Assembly (NCBI GenBank): GCA_015063535.1
Contig: SVTY01000012.1
Coordinates: 1 to 58,203, forward strand
Length of the DNA stretch: 58,203 nucleotides
DNA from: Oscillospiraceae bacterium
GTDB lineage: Bacteria; Bacillota; Clostridia; Oscillospirales; CAG-272
Reading direction: 5' to 3'
The position numbers and the translations under genes are program-made. Below the pieces are notes generated by a model that did no database searches, had not been told where the DNA came from, and saw nothing but the letters and a program-made list of their open reading frames with translations. Below are positions 1 through 8,522 of this stretch, in pieces. Positions within the stretch are counted from its first letter, which is position 1. Each line of letters starts with the position of its first letter.

Positions 1-60
1 CTCCAAATATGTTTTCTTAGTTTTGACTGGCAGGTCGAACTAATTATATCATATTTGGAG
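1..60. repeat. 11-bp perfect inverted repeat at the window edge
   Basis: Positions 1-11 and 50-60 are exact reverse complements (CTCCAAATATG and CATATTTGGAG) around a 38-base spacer. It could be the closing stem of a structured RNA that begins here, or chance. A plus-strand frame is also open from base 1 to a TGA at 88-90, immediately before a terminator, so this may instead be the last 29 codons of a gene outside the window. I recognise neither. Confidence 0.35.
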
Positions 61-89
61 GATTTCCTCTCACCGGTTAACCTTTTTTG

Positions 90-119
90 AACCCCGCCAC
101 TATGGCGGGGTTTTCGTTT
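90..119 (+). terminator. Rho-independent terminator of an upstream plus-strand unit
   Basis: An 8-bp GC-rich stem (ACCCCGCC with GGCGGGGT, 5-base loop) is followed by TTTTCGTTT. It would end a plus-strand transcript entering from the left. Confidence 0.7.
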
Positions 120-121
120 AC

Positions 122-157
122 AAAAAAAGCTGTTGCAAAATTGCAACAGCTTTTTTA
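122..157. terminator. Bidirectional terminator after the ABC ATPase gene
   Basis: A 17-base A-tract-plus-GCTGTTGCAA arm pairs with its complement around a 2-base gap, giving U-runs on both strands. It lies 6 bases past the stop codon of the minus-strand ATPase gene and insulates that gene from its left neighbour. Confidence 0.85.
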
Positions 158-162
158 TGTAC

Positions 163-1278
163 TTAGTGGAGCACGCAACGCTCGGTGTCCTTATCAAACA
201 CGTGCAGTCTGCTCATATCGAAAGCAACCTTGATCTTGTCACCTGCTCTGGATTGAGAACGAGAGGAAACACGAGCGATCAGTCTGGTCTCTTCACCAAC
301 GTTCAGGTACAGATAGATCTCGGCACCCATCAACTCGGTCACGTCTACGTCAACCGCAAAGGAGGATTCGGGGTTGGCTTCCACTGCGGATTCCAAATCG
401 GAAATTGCCTCAGGACGAAGTCCGACCACCACTTCCTTACCAATATACTCGGCAAGCTCGGGAGCGTTTGCCTTTTCTGCGGGGAATTTCACGGATACGC
501 CGTCGAAATCAAAGTAAACATCATCGCCCTTCCTGTTCAGGGTTCCGTTGATGAAGTTCATCTGAGGAGTTCCAATGAATCCGGCAACGAAGATGTTGCA
601 GGGAGAATCATACAGGTTCTGAGGAGTATCGACCTGCTGGATCAGACCGTCCTTCATAACGACGATTCTGGTTGCCATGGTCATAGCCTCGACCTGGTCG
701 TGAGTAACGTATACGAAGGTAGTTCCCACACGGTTATGAAGCTTGGTCAGCTCGGTTCTCATGGTTGCACGGAGCTTTGCGTCCAGGTTGGAAAGCGGCT
801 CGTCCAAAAGGAATACCTTCGGCTCACGAACGATAGCACGTCCCAGCGCCACACGCTGCTTCTGACCGCCGGACAAAGCCTTCGGCTTTCTGTCAAGCAG
901 GTGGGTGATATCCAGAATTCTTGCCGCCTCTTCGACACGGCGCTTGATTTCTTCCTTCGGCTTCTTCTGAAGCTTCAGTCCGAAGGACATATTCTCAAAC
1001 ACAGACATATGAGGATACAAGGCGTAGTTCTGGAACACCATTGCAATTTCTCTGTCCTTGGGTGCTACATCGTTTACCAGTGTATCGCCGATATACAGCT
1101 CGCCCTCGGTGATCTCCTCCAAGCCTGCGATCATACGAAGGGTGGTAGACTTACCGCATCCGGAAGGTCCGACAAATACGATAAACTCCTTGTCCTTGAC
1201 ATCGAGGTTGAAATCCGATACCGCGGTAACACCGCCCGGATACTTCTTGTAAATGTGTCTGAGTGATAAGCTTGCCAT
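163..1278 (-). CDS. msmX: Carbohydrate ABC transporter ATPase, MsmX/UgpC/MalK type
   Basis: This 371-residue protein is the cytoplasmic ATPase that powers sugar or oligosaccharide importers. Walker A GPSGCGKST is at 37-45, the Q-loop near 83, the LSGGQ signature at 135-139, Walker B VFLLDE at 155-160 and the switch His at 193. A C-terminal regulatory TOBE/OB domain follows from about 240. The start has an AGGAGGA ribosome site 9 bases upstream. No permease or binding protein is adjacent; in Firmicutes such orphan ATPases (MsmX) are shared by several sugar importers, which I infer here. It is a single-gene unit with its own promoter and terminator. Confidence 0.92.
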   Translation of the reverse strand: MASLSLRHIYKKYPGGVTAVSDFNLDVKDKEFIVFVGPSGCGKSTTLRMIAGLEEITEGELYIGDTLVNDVAPKDREIAMVFQNYALYPHMSVFENMSFGLKLQKKPKEEIKRRVEEAARILDITHLLDRKPKALSGGQKQRVALGRAIVREPKVFLLDEPLSNLDAKLRATMRTELTKLHNRVGTTFVYVTHDQVEAMTMATRIVVMKDGLIQQVDTPQNLYDSPCNIFVAGFIGTPQMNFINGTLNRKGDDVYFDFDGVSVKFPAEKANAPELAEYIGKEVVVGLRPEAISDLESAVEANPESSFAVDVDVTELMGAEIYLYLNVGEETRLIARVSSRSQSRAGDKIKVAFDMSRLHVFDKDTERCVLH

Positions 1279-1349
1279 TTGGAATGTTCCTCCTAAAAAA
1301 ACATAACGATTTTTTGAATTGAAATGTATACATATTTTTGTACTATATC

Positions 1350-1358
1350 ATTATACCA
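1350..1358 (-). promoter_or_regulatory. Extended -10 promoter of the ABC ATPase gene
   Basis: On the minus strand TGGTATAAT is present with no good -35 box 17 bases upstream, so it reads as an extended -10 element. The predicted leader is about 65 bases. The 1279-1489 gap otherwise shows nothing clear. Confidence 0.6.
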
Positions 1359-1489
1359 CGTTTTTTGCAAAAATGGAAGAGGGGAAATTCCCAAAATTTC
1401 ATAACTTTATTTGTTAATTTTGCACAATAACCCCTTTTTTGACATGATTTCGGTCAAAGATTAAATATTTTTATTTTAATAAATTAAAA

Positions 1490-3649
1490 TCATTTGACGT
1501 TCTTCATGCTGAGTCCGATCCGTTTTTTCTTCAGATCCACCGAAAGCACACGAACCTTTACACGGTCTCCCACGGAAAGAGCCTCGGAGGGATGTCGGAT
1601 AAAGCGATCGGAGATCTCGGAGACGTGGACCAGTCCGTCTTGATGGACACCGATATCCACAAAAGCACCGAAGTCAATAACATTGCGGACGGTTCCGTTA
1701 AGGATCATATCAGGCTTCAGATCCTCCATGCTCAGCACGTCCTCTCTCAGCTCGGGCTGAGGCAGACTGTCACGGACATCACGTCCCGGCTTGAGAAGCT
1801 CGGCAATGATATCTTGCAGGGTTGGCACACCCACGCCGCAAGCCTTTGCCACCGATTCGCTTCCCTTTTGTGCCACCCGTTCGGGCAGGTCGGACAGCCG
1901 TCCCTTTGCTACATCCTCCTCAGTATAGTCAAACATGGCGAGAAGCGCATGGGCGGCGGCATAGGATTCGGGGTGTACACCCGTGTTATCCAAGATCTCC
2001 TTGGATTGAGGAACACGCAAAAACCCTGCGCACTGCTCGAATGCCTTCGCTCCCACACGGGGCACCTTCAGAATTTGCGCCCGAGAGGTAAATTCTCCGT
2101 TTTCCTCCCGATATTTGACGATATTTTTGGCACTGGTCGCATTGATCCCCGAAATATAGGAAAGGAGCGAATGAGAGGCAGTATTGATGTCCACGCCGAC
2201 GGCGTTGACGCAATCCTCCACCACGCCCTGCAAAGCACCGTCCAGACGGGCGGGCTTCATATCATGCTGATACTGCCCGACACCGATGGATTTGGGATCG
2301 ATCTTTACCAGCTCTGCCAGCGGATCCTGCAACCGTCTGGCAATCGAAACGGCAGATCGCTGCATGACGTCAAATTCGGGAAATTCCTCCGCAGCCAGCT
2401 TGGAGGCAGAATAGACCGATGCGCCCGCTTCGCTGATGATGATATATTTGCAATCATACTTGACCGTTTTCAGCACATCGGCAACAAACTGCTCGCTCTC
2501 TCTTGACGCAGTTCCGTTTCCGATGGCAATGACATCCACACGGTATTTTTCTACCATTTTTTTAATGATCGCCGCAGCTTCCTCGGTGCGGTATTTGGAT
2601 TTGGTGGTAGGATAGACCACTGCCGTATCCAGTACCTTTCCCGTCTTATCCACCACGGCGGTCTTACAGCCGTTGATATATCCGGGATCAAAGCCAAGAA
2701 CTGTCTTGCCCTTCAGGGGAGACTGCATGAGCAGATGCTTCAGGTTGTCCGCAAACAGCTTGATCGCACCCTCGCTGGCGGTATCAAACAGGTCGTTCCG
2801 AAGCTCCCGCTCGATGGAGGGGGCGATCAGACGGTCATAGCTGTCCACCGCCGCCGACTCTATATATGTTACAGCGGGGCTTTTCGGGTTGGTGATAAGC
2901 TCGGAGCAAAGGAAATTGAGGATCATCCCCTTCTCTACCGAAATGCTGACCTTCAGAAATTCTTCCTTCTCTCCTCGGTTAATGGCAAGGATGCGGTGAG
3001 AGGGGATCTTGCAAAGGCGTTCGGAATATTCATAATACTGGGCATAGACCGAATCCTCGTCCTTGGCGTTTTTGGTATTCAGCAGACCGGTATCAAAGGT
3101 CGCCTTCCGAATGGTCTTTCGGAAATCGGCGTTGTCCGAAATGCTTTCGGCAATGATATCACACGCACCTGCCAATGCCTCGGCAGCCGTTGTTACTTGC
3201 TTTTCTTCATTGATATACGCCTCTGCCTGTATCTCAAGCGTTGGCTCGTAGGTCGTTTCCTGTGCCAAGATCAGCTCGGCAAGGGGCTCCAGTCCCCGTT
3301 CCTTTGCAACCGATGCCCGTGTTTTTCTGTGGGGACGGAAGGGGCGGTAAATATCGTCCACCTCGGTGATCGTTTTTGCCTGTTTAATGGCGGCGGCGAT
3401 CTCGTCGGTCATCATACCAAGCTCCTCGATGAGCTTATGTACCTCTTCCTTTCTCTTTTCGATATTGCGAAGGTAGGTCAGGCGGTCGTCCAGATCACGA
3501 AGCACGTTGTCGTCCAAGCTTCCCGTTTCCTCCTTGCGGTAACGGGCAATAAAGGGGATGGTATTTCCCTCGTCGATCAGCGCAACGGTCTTTGTGACCT
3601 GCTCCTCTTTTAGTTTAAATTCTTCTGCCAGCTGTTTGATAATGTCCAT
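1490..3649 (-). CDS. tex: Tex-family S1 RNA-binding protein
   Basis: This 719-residue protein has full Tex architecture: an N-terminal helical region with the typical IPFIARYRKEETG stretch near residue 31, a YqgF/RNase H-like domain beginning at about 318 (VLGFDPGYINGCKTA), helix-hairpin-helix repeats at about 490-545 and a C-terminal S1 domain from about 645 to the end. Tex binds nucleic acids and contributes to transcription and stress or toxin-gene expression in several bacteria; its exact role is not settled. The start is preceded by GGGAG. It is the last gene of the co-directional run that starts with the S41 protease. Confidence 0.95.
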   Translation of the reverse strand: MDIIKQLAEEFKLKEEQVTKTVALIDEGNTIPFIARYRKEETGSLDDNVLRDLDDRLTYLRNIEKRKEEVHKLIEELGMMTDEIAAAIKQAKTITEVDDIYRPFRPHRKTRASVAKERGLEPLAELILAQETTYEPTLEIQAEAYINEEKQVTTAAEALAGACDIIAESISDNADFRKTIRKATFDTGLLNTKNAKDEDSVYAQYYEYSERLCKIPSHRILAINRGEKEEFLKVSISVEKGMILNFLCSELITNPKSPAVTYIESAAVDSYDRLIAPSIERELRNDLFDTASEGAIKLFADNLKHLLMQSPLKGKTVLGFDPGYINGCKTAVVDKTGKVLDTAVVYPTTKSKYRTEEAAAIIKKMVEKYRVDVIAIGNGTASRESEQFVADVLKTVKYDCKYIIISEAGASVYSASKLAAEEFPEFDVMQRSAVSIARRLQDPLAELVKIDPKSIGVGQYQHDMKPARLDGALQGVVEDCVNAVGVDINTASHSLLSYISGINATSAKNIVKYREENGEFTSRAQILKVPRVGAKAFEQCAGFLRVPQSKEILDNTGVHPESYAAAHALLAMFDYTEEDVAKGRLSDLPERVAQKGSESVAKACGVGVPTLQDIIAELLKPGRDVRDSLPQPELREDVLSMEDLKPDMILNGTVRNVIDFGAFVDIGVHQDGLVHVSEISDRFIRHPSEALSVGDRVKVRVLSVDLKKKRIGLSMKNVK

Positions 3650-3682
3650 TTTTATTCTCCCTTTTGATCGTTTATTCCAAGC

Positions 3683-4402
3683 TTATGCTTCGTGGGATTC
3701 CAATGCGGCAATTTCGGTCTCGGTCAGATACCGAAGATCGCCTCGGTTGGGGATCCCATCCAATGTAAGCGGTCCGAAGCGGATCCGCTCCAAATGGGTG
3801 ATTTTATTATGAAGTGCCTCCAGCATCCGTTTGATCTGATGGTATTTTCCCTCCACCAAAACGATCCTGCCGGCATCCCCCGATGGCTCCAAGAAAAGTC
3901 GGGCCGGCTTAGTCTCATATCCGTCCTCCAGCACAACACCCTGCTCGAACAGATCCACATCGGAAGGGGTGAGCGGAAATTTAGAGCGAAAGCGATATTC
4001 CTTTTCCACATGGCTTTTTGGGGCAAGAAGCCGATGAGCGAGTGCTCCGTTATCGGTGATCAGCACCAATCCCACCGTATTTTTATCCAGCCGTCCGCAG
4101 GGGAACAACCCCGCACGGCGCATATCTGCGGGAAGAAGATCCAGTACGGTTCGGTCTTTGCCGTCTTCGGTCGCACTGACCACTCCCTCGGGCTTATTCA
4201 AAACAATGTACGTATACTGCCGATACACCACAGGAGTCCCGCAAAAGATCACGGTATCCTGCTGTGGCTCCACCTTTTGGTCGGCGGAGGCCGCGGCGAT
4301 TCCGTTTACAGTTACGGCTCCCGATCGAATCAGTTTTTTCGCTTCGGTACGGGAGCAACAGCCTGTGATTCCCAACAGCTTATCCAATCGCATCTGCGCC
4401 AT
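3683..4402 (-). CDS. RsuA/RluB-family rRNA pseudouridine synthase
   Basis: The product converts a specific uridine in rRNA to pseudouridine. The 239-residue reading begins with an S4 RNA-binding domain (MRLDKLLG..., residues 4-60) and continues into the catalytic domain, where GRLDKNTVGL carries the catalytic Asp. The frame extends 22 codons further upstream, but the ATG at 4402 has AGGAGAG directly ahead and starts the conserved S4 domain, so I use it. The short size and lack of a long basic tail favour RsuA (16S U516) over RluB/RluF, but the target cannot be fixed from sequence. Confidence 0.88.
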   Translation of the reverse strand: MAQMRLDKLLGITGCCSRTEAKKLIRSGAVTVNGIAAASADQKVEPQQDTVIFCGTPVVYRQYTYIVLNKPEGVVSATEDGKDRTVLDLLPADMRRAGLFPCGRLDKNTVGLVLITDNGALAHRLLAPKSHVEKEYRFRSKFPLTPSDVDLFEQGVVLEDGYETKPARLFLEPSGDAGRIVLVEGKYHQIKRMLEALHNKITHLERIRFGPLTLDGIPNRGDLRYLTETEIAALESHEA

Positions 4403-4433
4403 TCTTTTCTCTCCTTCCGTCCGTATCGCAGGA

Positions 4434-4550
4434 TCACCAAAAGAAGCATGCCAGCAGGATGAGCGCAATACTGCCGATCACTGCCAAGCCTACCCAAAAG
4501 CCCGCTAAAAATTCCTGCCTTCTCTGCCGTCTTTCTTCCTTTATTGCCAT
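4434..4550 (-). CDS. 38-residue single-span membrane protein
   Basis: A short frame begins at ATG 4550 with GGGAGG 8 bases upstream and ends at TGA 4434. The first 13 residues are highly charged (MAIKEERRQRRQE) and the rest is one hydrophobic segment of about 22 residues, giving an inside-positive single-pass topology. It sits between the EamA transporter (18 bases away) and the pseudouridine synthase (31 bases), both on the same strand. I do not recognise a family. The good ribosome site, clean topology and tight spacing argue that it is real. Confidence 0.6.
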   Translation of the reverse strand: MAIKEERRQRRQEFLAGFWVGLAVIGSIALILLACFFW

Positions 4551-4568
4551 TTCCAACACCTCCCGATG

Positions 4569-5495
4569 TTAGTATGGGCAATCGGTATCCTCTGCATTCG
4601 GTTTTTTCAGCTTTCTTTTTCCAACGGAAAGCTGAGACAGCAGGATCCCTGCAAAGATCAATCCGCATCCCACATACCCGACCCACGAGATACGGTCTAT
4701 GCCGAACAGCACACCGCCGATGGCACTGAACACCGATTCGGTGGACATGACGATCGTCGCAAAGGTAGGGTCTGCCCTTCTTTGGGCAACCACCTGAAGG
4801 GTATAGGCAACCCCCACCGACAGGATCCCGCAATACAGGATCGACCATTTGGCATGAAGGATCCCCTCAACGGAGGGCTGCTCAAACAAAAGCATTGCCG
4901 CCACACCAAGGATCGCACAAACGCAAAACTGTCCCCACGCAAAATGCAAAGGGCGGAGCTCCTTTGCCACTCGGTCAATAATCAAAATATGGGCAGTCCA
5001 AAACAGGGCGCCGATGAGAAGCAACAGCTCGCCAAGCCCAAAGGAAAAGCCCTCGTCCGGCTTCAAACACAGCAAAAACAAGCCCGTCACGGCACACAAG
5101 GCACCGATCCAAACCTGTACGCCCGTTTTATGGCGAAACAGCAGAAAGCCCGCAATGGGCACCAAAACGATATACAGCCCTGTGATAAAGCCTGCCACGC
5201 CCGCACTTCGGGTATATTCGATCCCGATCTGTTGCAGAGTCGATGCCGCAAACAAAGCACATCCCGCCAAGACCGATGCCCGAAGGGTACGAAGCCGTTC
5301 GCTACGGTCGGTTCTCCCACGCTCGAAGATCAGAACCACGGGAATGAGGGAAAGCGCTCCCAGGGCAAATCGGGTCCCATTGAGGGTCAAGGGTCCCACA
5401 TATTGAACGCCGTCCACCTGCGCCACAAAGGCAAAGCCCCAGATCATGGCGGTCAAAAAGAGCAAAAATGTCGTAAACGCGCTTGTCTTTTTCAT
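4569..5495 (-). CDS. EamA/DMT-family transporter
   Basis: This 308-residue integral membrane protein has about ten hydrophobic segments in two EamA repeats (roughly 8-143 and 155-292), each with the typical aromatic and small-residue first helix (MIWGFAFVAQ, GALFWTAHILIIDR). Drug/metabolite transporters of this fold export amino acids, nucleotides or metabolites; the substrate cannot be read from sequence. The start is 4 bases after the stop of the anchored protein upstream, so the two are co-transcribed. The C-terminal tail is short, basic and cytoplasmic. Confidence 0.88.
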   Translation of the reverse strand: MKKTSAFTTFLLFLTAMIWGFAFVAQVDGVQYVGPLTLNGTRFALGALSLIPVVLIFERGRTDRSERLRTLRASVLAGCALFAASTLQQIGIEYTRSAGVAGFITGLYIVLVPIAGFLLFRHKTGVQVWIGALCAVTGLFLLCLKPDEGFSFGLGELLLLIGALFWTAHILIIDRVAKELRPLHFAWGQFCVCAILGVAAMLLFEQPSVEGILHAKWSILYCGILSVGVAYTLQVVAQRRADPTFATIVMSTESVFSAIGGVLFGIDRISWVGYVGCGLIFAGILLSQLSVGKRKLKKPNAEDTDCPY

Positions 5496-5498
5496 ACC

Positions 5499-6236
5499 TT
5501 ACTCTGCCGCCGTCTCCTTGCCCACGTAGGTCACCAGCGCCCGAAGCATATCCTTCTCACACTGATATTCCTCCTCGTCCATTGCCGGCTTTCCAAAAAG
5601 CGTATAGACGTTGATCATCATACAGATGACGGTATCCTCGGGCAACAGGCGGAGTACTCCATATTCCGCATACAGGTCGGTATCGCCAAGGCGCACCGCA
5701 TACTCGTCGATCGCTCCCTTTGGAACTTCCTCGGTCACCTCGGAGAGGGGGCACAAATATTCCTTTCCCAACGATTGATACAGCCACGGATCAAGCAAAT
5801 ACACGCAGGATTCCCCAGTTTGCATATAGGTCGTGTAGTTCTGATATTGAGAGGTGTTGTGGGCGCCGTCCACATACTTTCCGCCCTCCGATGCTTCGGC
5901 ATTGATGGCTTGCATCTGCTCCTCGGAATAGATCTCATACAGGTTCATAACGACATGCTTCTCACCGTTTTCGTCAAAATCATAGGGCATGACGGTATTC
6001 ATGACCTGTGCCAGCTGCTCGCTTTCGCTGACCGACAAATAGGTAGGCCCCGCATATACAACGATGATGTCCTTTTTTTCCGCCGAGCAGGTCTGAAAAA
6101 CACAGACAAATACGATCACAAGCGCCGCAAGAACGCCGATCGCAATCCATTTATAATGATACCAAAAATTATCCAGCCAACGAAGCGTCTTGCCCTCTAT
6201 GACGATCTCTCCGTTCGGGTTTTTGTTTTCTTCCAT
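5499..6236 (-). CDS. Membrane-anchored extracytoplasmic protein of unknown function
   Basis: I read 245 residues from ATG 6236, which has an AAGGAAG site about 10 bases upstream; an upstream in-frame ATG at 6284 has no clear site. There is a short charged cytoplasmic tail, a single transmembrane helix at about 30-52 next to an aromatic stretch (WYHYKW), and a roughly 190-residue outside domain opening with DIIVVYAGP. The domain is acidic and has no catalytic motif I recognise. The placement between greA and an exporter, same strand, suggests a shared operon but gives no function. Confidence 0.75.
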   Translation of the reverse strand: MEENKNPNGEIVIEGKTLRWLDNFWYHYKWIAIGVLAALVIVFVCVFQTCSAEKKDIIVVYAGPTYLSVSESEQLAQVMNTVMPYDFDENGEKHVVMNLYEIYSEEQMQAINAEASEGGKYVDGAHNTSQYQNYTTYMQTGESCVYLLDPWLYQSLGKEYLCPLSEVTEEVPKGAIDEYAVRLGDTDLYAEYGVLRLLPEDTVICMMINVYTLFGKPAMDEEEYQCEKDMLRALVTYVGKETAAE

Positions 6237-6310
6237 CGTATGTACGCTTCCTTTATTCAAAGATTGGGGATGCCTTGATTGCAAGACAGCCCCAAAGTTT
6301 CTATATCGTC

Positions 6311-6781
6311 TTATGCCTTATAAACGTCCAAAACCTTCAGGCTGATGACACCGGCGGGAATCACTACCTCTACGGTATCTCCGACTCTTGCGCCGATCAA
6401 GCCCTTTCCAACAGGAGACATATCGGAAATTTTGTTGGTAAAGGGATCTGCCTCGTTGGAGCCGACGATCTTATATTCTACCTCAACTCCGTTCTTTTCC
6501 ACCTTAACAGAGGAGCCAAGACCGACCACCTCCGAGTCGAACTGAGACTCATCCACCACAACGGCATGCTGGATCATTTCCTCCAGCTCCTTGATCCGAG
6601 CCTCGTTCTTTGCCTGCTCGTTTCTTGCCTCGTCGTATTCGGCATTCTCGGAAAGGTCTCCGAAGGAGCGTGCCTCTGCGATTGCAGTCTTAATCCGCTC
6701 TCTTTCCTCTTTGGTTCGGAAGTCATATTCCTGCTTCAGCTTTTCAAAGCCTTCCTGTGTATATTTCAAAAGTTCTGCCAT
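6311..6781 (-). CDS. greA: Transcription elongation factor GreA
   Basis: This 156-residue protein is the usual GreA length. An N-terminal antiparallel coiled coil (1-75) carries the GDLSENAEYDEARNEQ tip loop whose Asp and Glu stimulate RNA polymerase to cleave backtracked transcripts. A C-terminal FKBP-like domain follows, ending near SPVGKGLIGARVGD. It lies 40 bases downstream of the S41 protease gene and begins after a GGAG-type site. Confidence 0.97.
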   Translation of the reverse strand: MAELLKYTQEGFEKLKQEYDFRTKEERERIKTAIAEARSFGDLSENAEYDEARNEQAKNEARIKELEEMIQHAVVVDESQFDSEVVGLGSSVKVEKNGVEVEYKIVGSNEADPFTNKISDMSPVGKGLIGARVGDTVEVVIPAGVISLKVLDVYKA

Positions 6782-6821
6782 GATCGTTTCTCCTTCATTT
6801 ATAAATAATTCTTATTGTTGT

Positions 6822-8363
6822 TTAATCGAATTGCTCTAATGCCTTTTTCAGTTGGTTATCTTGCTCATCCTCGATCTCATAGATATTGACATCGGCAAGA
6901 GCCGTATCCAATTCCTCCACTACATCGGGGGTGATACCCACGCCGTCATAGCCTTCGCCGCTTGCGGGATAATACATAGCGGTCGTCAGCTTCAACGCAC
7001 CGCTGTATCCGAAGCGCTCCAAGGAAATGATCGACTGCATGCTTCCCTTTCCAAAGGTCACGGTTCCGACGATGGGCGCCAGCTCATAATCCCGAAAGGT
7101 CGCCACAAACAGCTCCGCCGCACTTGCCGTAGAGGCATTACACAGCACGACTGCCTTCAGATCCTTATATTTGCCGATATCCTCCTTGAGGATGCTGCAT
7201 CCCTCATAATCGCCGGAATGAGTGACAGGAGCCACGGTGGACACCTCTTCCTCGCCCGACTTTTGCTTGGTGCGGATGAGAACGTCCCCTTCCTGCAAGA
7301 AGTAGCTGAGAACCGCTTGGATGGATTGCAGGTCACCACCCGGGTTATACCGAACGTCAAATACAAATTTGGTACAGCCTTGACTCTTTAATGTGTCCAC
7401 CGCCTCGCTGAACTGCTGAGGTGTGGTCAGGTCAAATTGAAGTATCTTGACGACCCCCACCGACGGATCGGCGGCATGCTTATGGAAATAGACCGACGAT
7501 GTCGTCACCTTTCCTCTCAGAATGGAAAACTCCAAGGTCTCATAGCCATCTCCTTTGGGACGAAGGACGGTAAATTCCGCTTGGGTTCCCGCCGCTCCCT
7601 GAAGCCGTGTGATCGCCACATCGTAGCCGATGGTCTGGACGGTCTCTCTTGCCTCTCCTACTCCTGTGGCGAAGATCAGATCGCCCGTGCGAAGGTCTGC
7701 CTCCTCGGCAGGAGAATCCTTCATCACGTGGATGATCCGAATGACCTTATACTCCGCTCCGTTGACCTGTGCCGTTGTATTGATGATATTCACGCCGATC
7801 CCTTCGCTGTTTCCTGCGGTGGATTGCATCAGCGTCGCATATTCCTCTTTGGTGTAATACTCCGCATACTCGTCGCCCGTGGCGTACATATACGCCTTCA
7901 GTGCCGCCGTCATGCGTGTCTGTTCATCGGTCTCCTCAAAGGAATAGGTTTCCAAGAACATATCAAACAGCTCAAAGGGATAATACCGATCCAAATTCCC
8001 CGCTGTTCCCGTTTGCCCCAATTGAAGCTCGGCAAGCTGTTTTTTATAGGCACTGTTACAGCAGGTATAGGTCACCATGACCGCCGCCAGCACCAAGGCG
8101 ATGGCGGATACGATAAACGCAGTCAGCGACAGACGCTTCGGAGCCCGTTTCGAACGGCTCGGAGGCGTCGCCTCCTCCTTCTCCGAAGGAGATTCTTCCA
8201 TATAATACCGCATCGGCTCCTCCGATGCCTCTCCTTGCTCGGCGGTCGCTTGCTCGGCGGTAGGCTCTGCGGCAGGCTCCTCTGCCGTCTGTGTACCGTC
8301 CGTGTCGGGCTGCTCCTCCCGAAGCTCGTTTACATCCTTGATCTCTTTGTTTTCTTCAGACAT
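6822..8363 (-). CDS. S41 carboxyl-terminal processing protease with acidic N-terminal tail
   Basis: This 513-residue protein is a membrane-anchored serine protease of the CtpA/CtpB type. The first 75 residues are a low-complexity Glu/Ala/Pro/Thr cytoplasmic tail, followed by one transmembrane helix (about 80-101), a PDZ-like segment (about 195-285) and the protease domain. Ser414 (STASAAE) and Lys439 (FGKGSMQ) are 25 residues apart, as in known Ser-Lys S41 enzymes. In spore formers such proteases can cut sporulation regulators; here the substrate is unknown. An AAGGAG site precedes the ATG. It is the first gene of the run to tex. Confidence 0.9.
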   Translation of the reverse strand: MSEENKEIKDVNELREEQPDTDGTQTAEEPAAEPTAEQATAEQGEASEEPMRYYMEESPSEKEEATPPSRSKRAPKRLSLTAFIVSAIALVLAAVMVTYTCCNSAYKKQLAELQLGQTGTAGNLDRYYPFELFDMFLETYSFEETDEQTRMTAALKAYMYATGDEYAEYYTKEEYATLMQSTAGNSEGIGVNIINTTAQVNGAEYKVIRIIHVMKDSPAEEADLRTGDLIFATGVGEARETVQTIGYDVAITRLQGAAGTQAEFTVLRPKGDGYETLEFSILRGKVTTSSVYFHKHAADPSVGVVKILQFDLTTPQQFSEAVDTLKSQGCTKFVFDVRYNPGGDLQSIQAVLSYFLQEGDVLIRTKQKSGEEEVSTVAPVTHSGDYEGCSILKEDIGKYKDLKAVVLCNASTASAAELFVATFRDYELAPIVGTVTFGKGSMQSIISLERFGYSGALKLTTAMYYPASGEGYDGVGITPDVVEELDTALADVNIYEIEDEQDNQLKKALEQFD

Positions 8364-8466
8364 TTCGAACCTTTCTCCTTGTTCTATGATACCTTTGGCA
8401 ATACTCCGTTATGACGGATCCCGAGAAAAAAATCCAATGTCAGTGTTTGGCTCCGTTTAAGCATCG

Positions 8467-8501
8467 AAAAGCGAAATACCTTGCGGCGCAAAGTATTTCG
8501 C
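8467..8501 (-). terminator. Terminator after the CdaR/PucR-like gene
   Basis: A 9-bp stem (GCGAAATAC with GTATTTCGC) is followed on the minus strand by TTTTCG. It lies about 20 bases past the regulator's stop codon. The rest of the 8364-8522 gap shows no clear feature. Confidence 0.7.
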
Positions 8502-8522
8502 CATTCGCTCTATCCGGATCCA

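Noticed and set aside
133-1266. A 377-codon plus-strand frame opposite the ABC ATPase gene
   Set aside because: It mirrors a fully conserved ATPase on the other strand and encodes nothing recognisable; it is a shadow frame.
4566-6278. A 570-codon plus-strand frame
   Set aside because: It lies antisense to three coherent minus-strand genes with ribosome sites; its protein is Gln/His/Arg-rich without domains.
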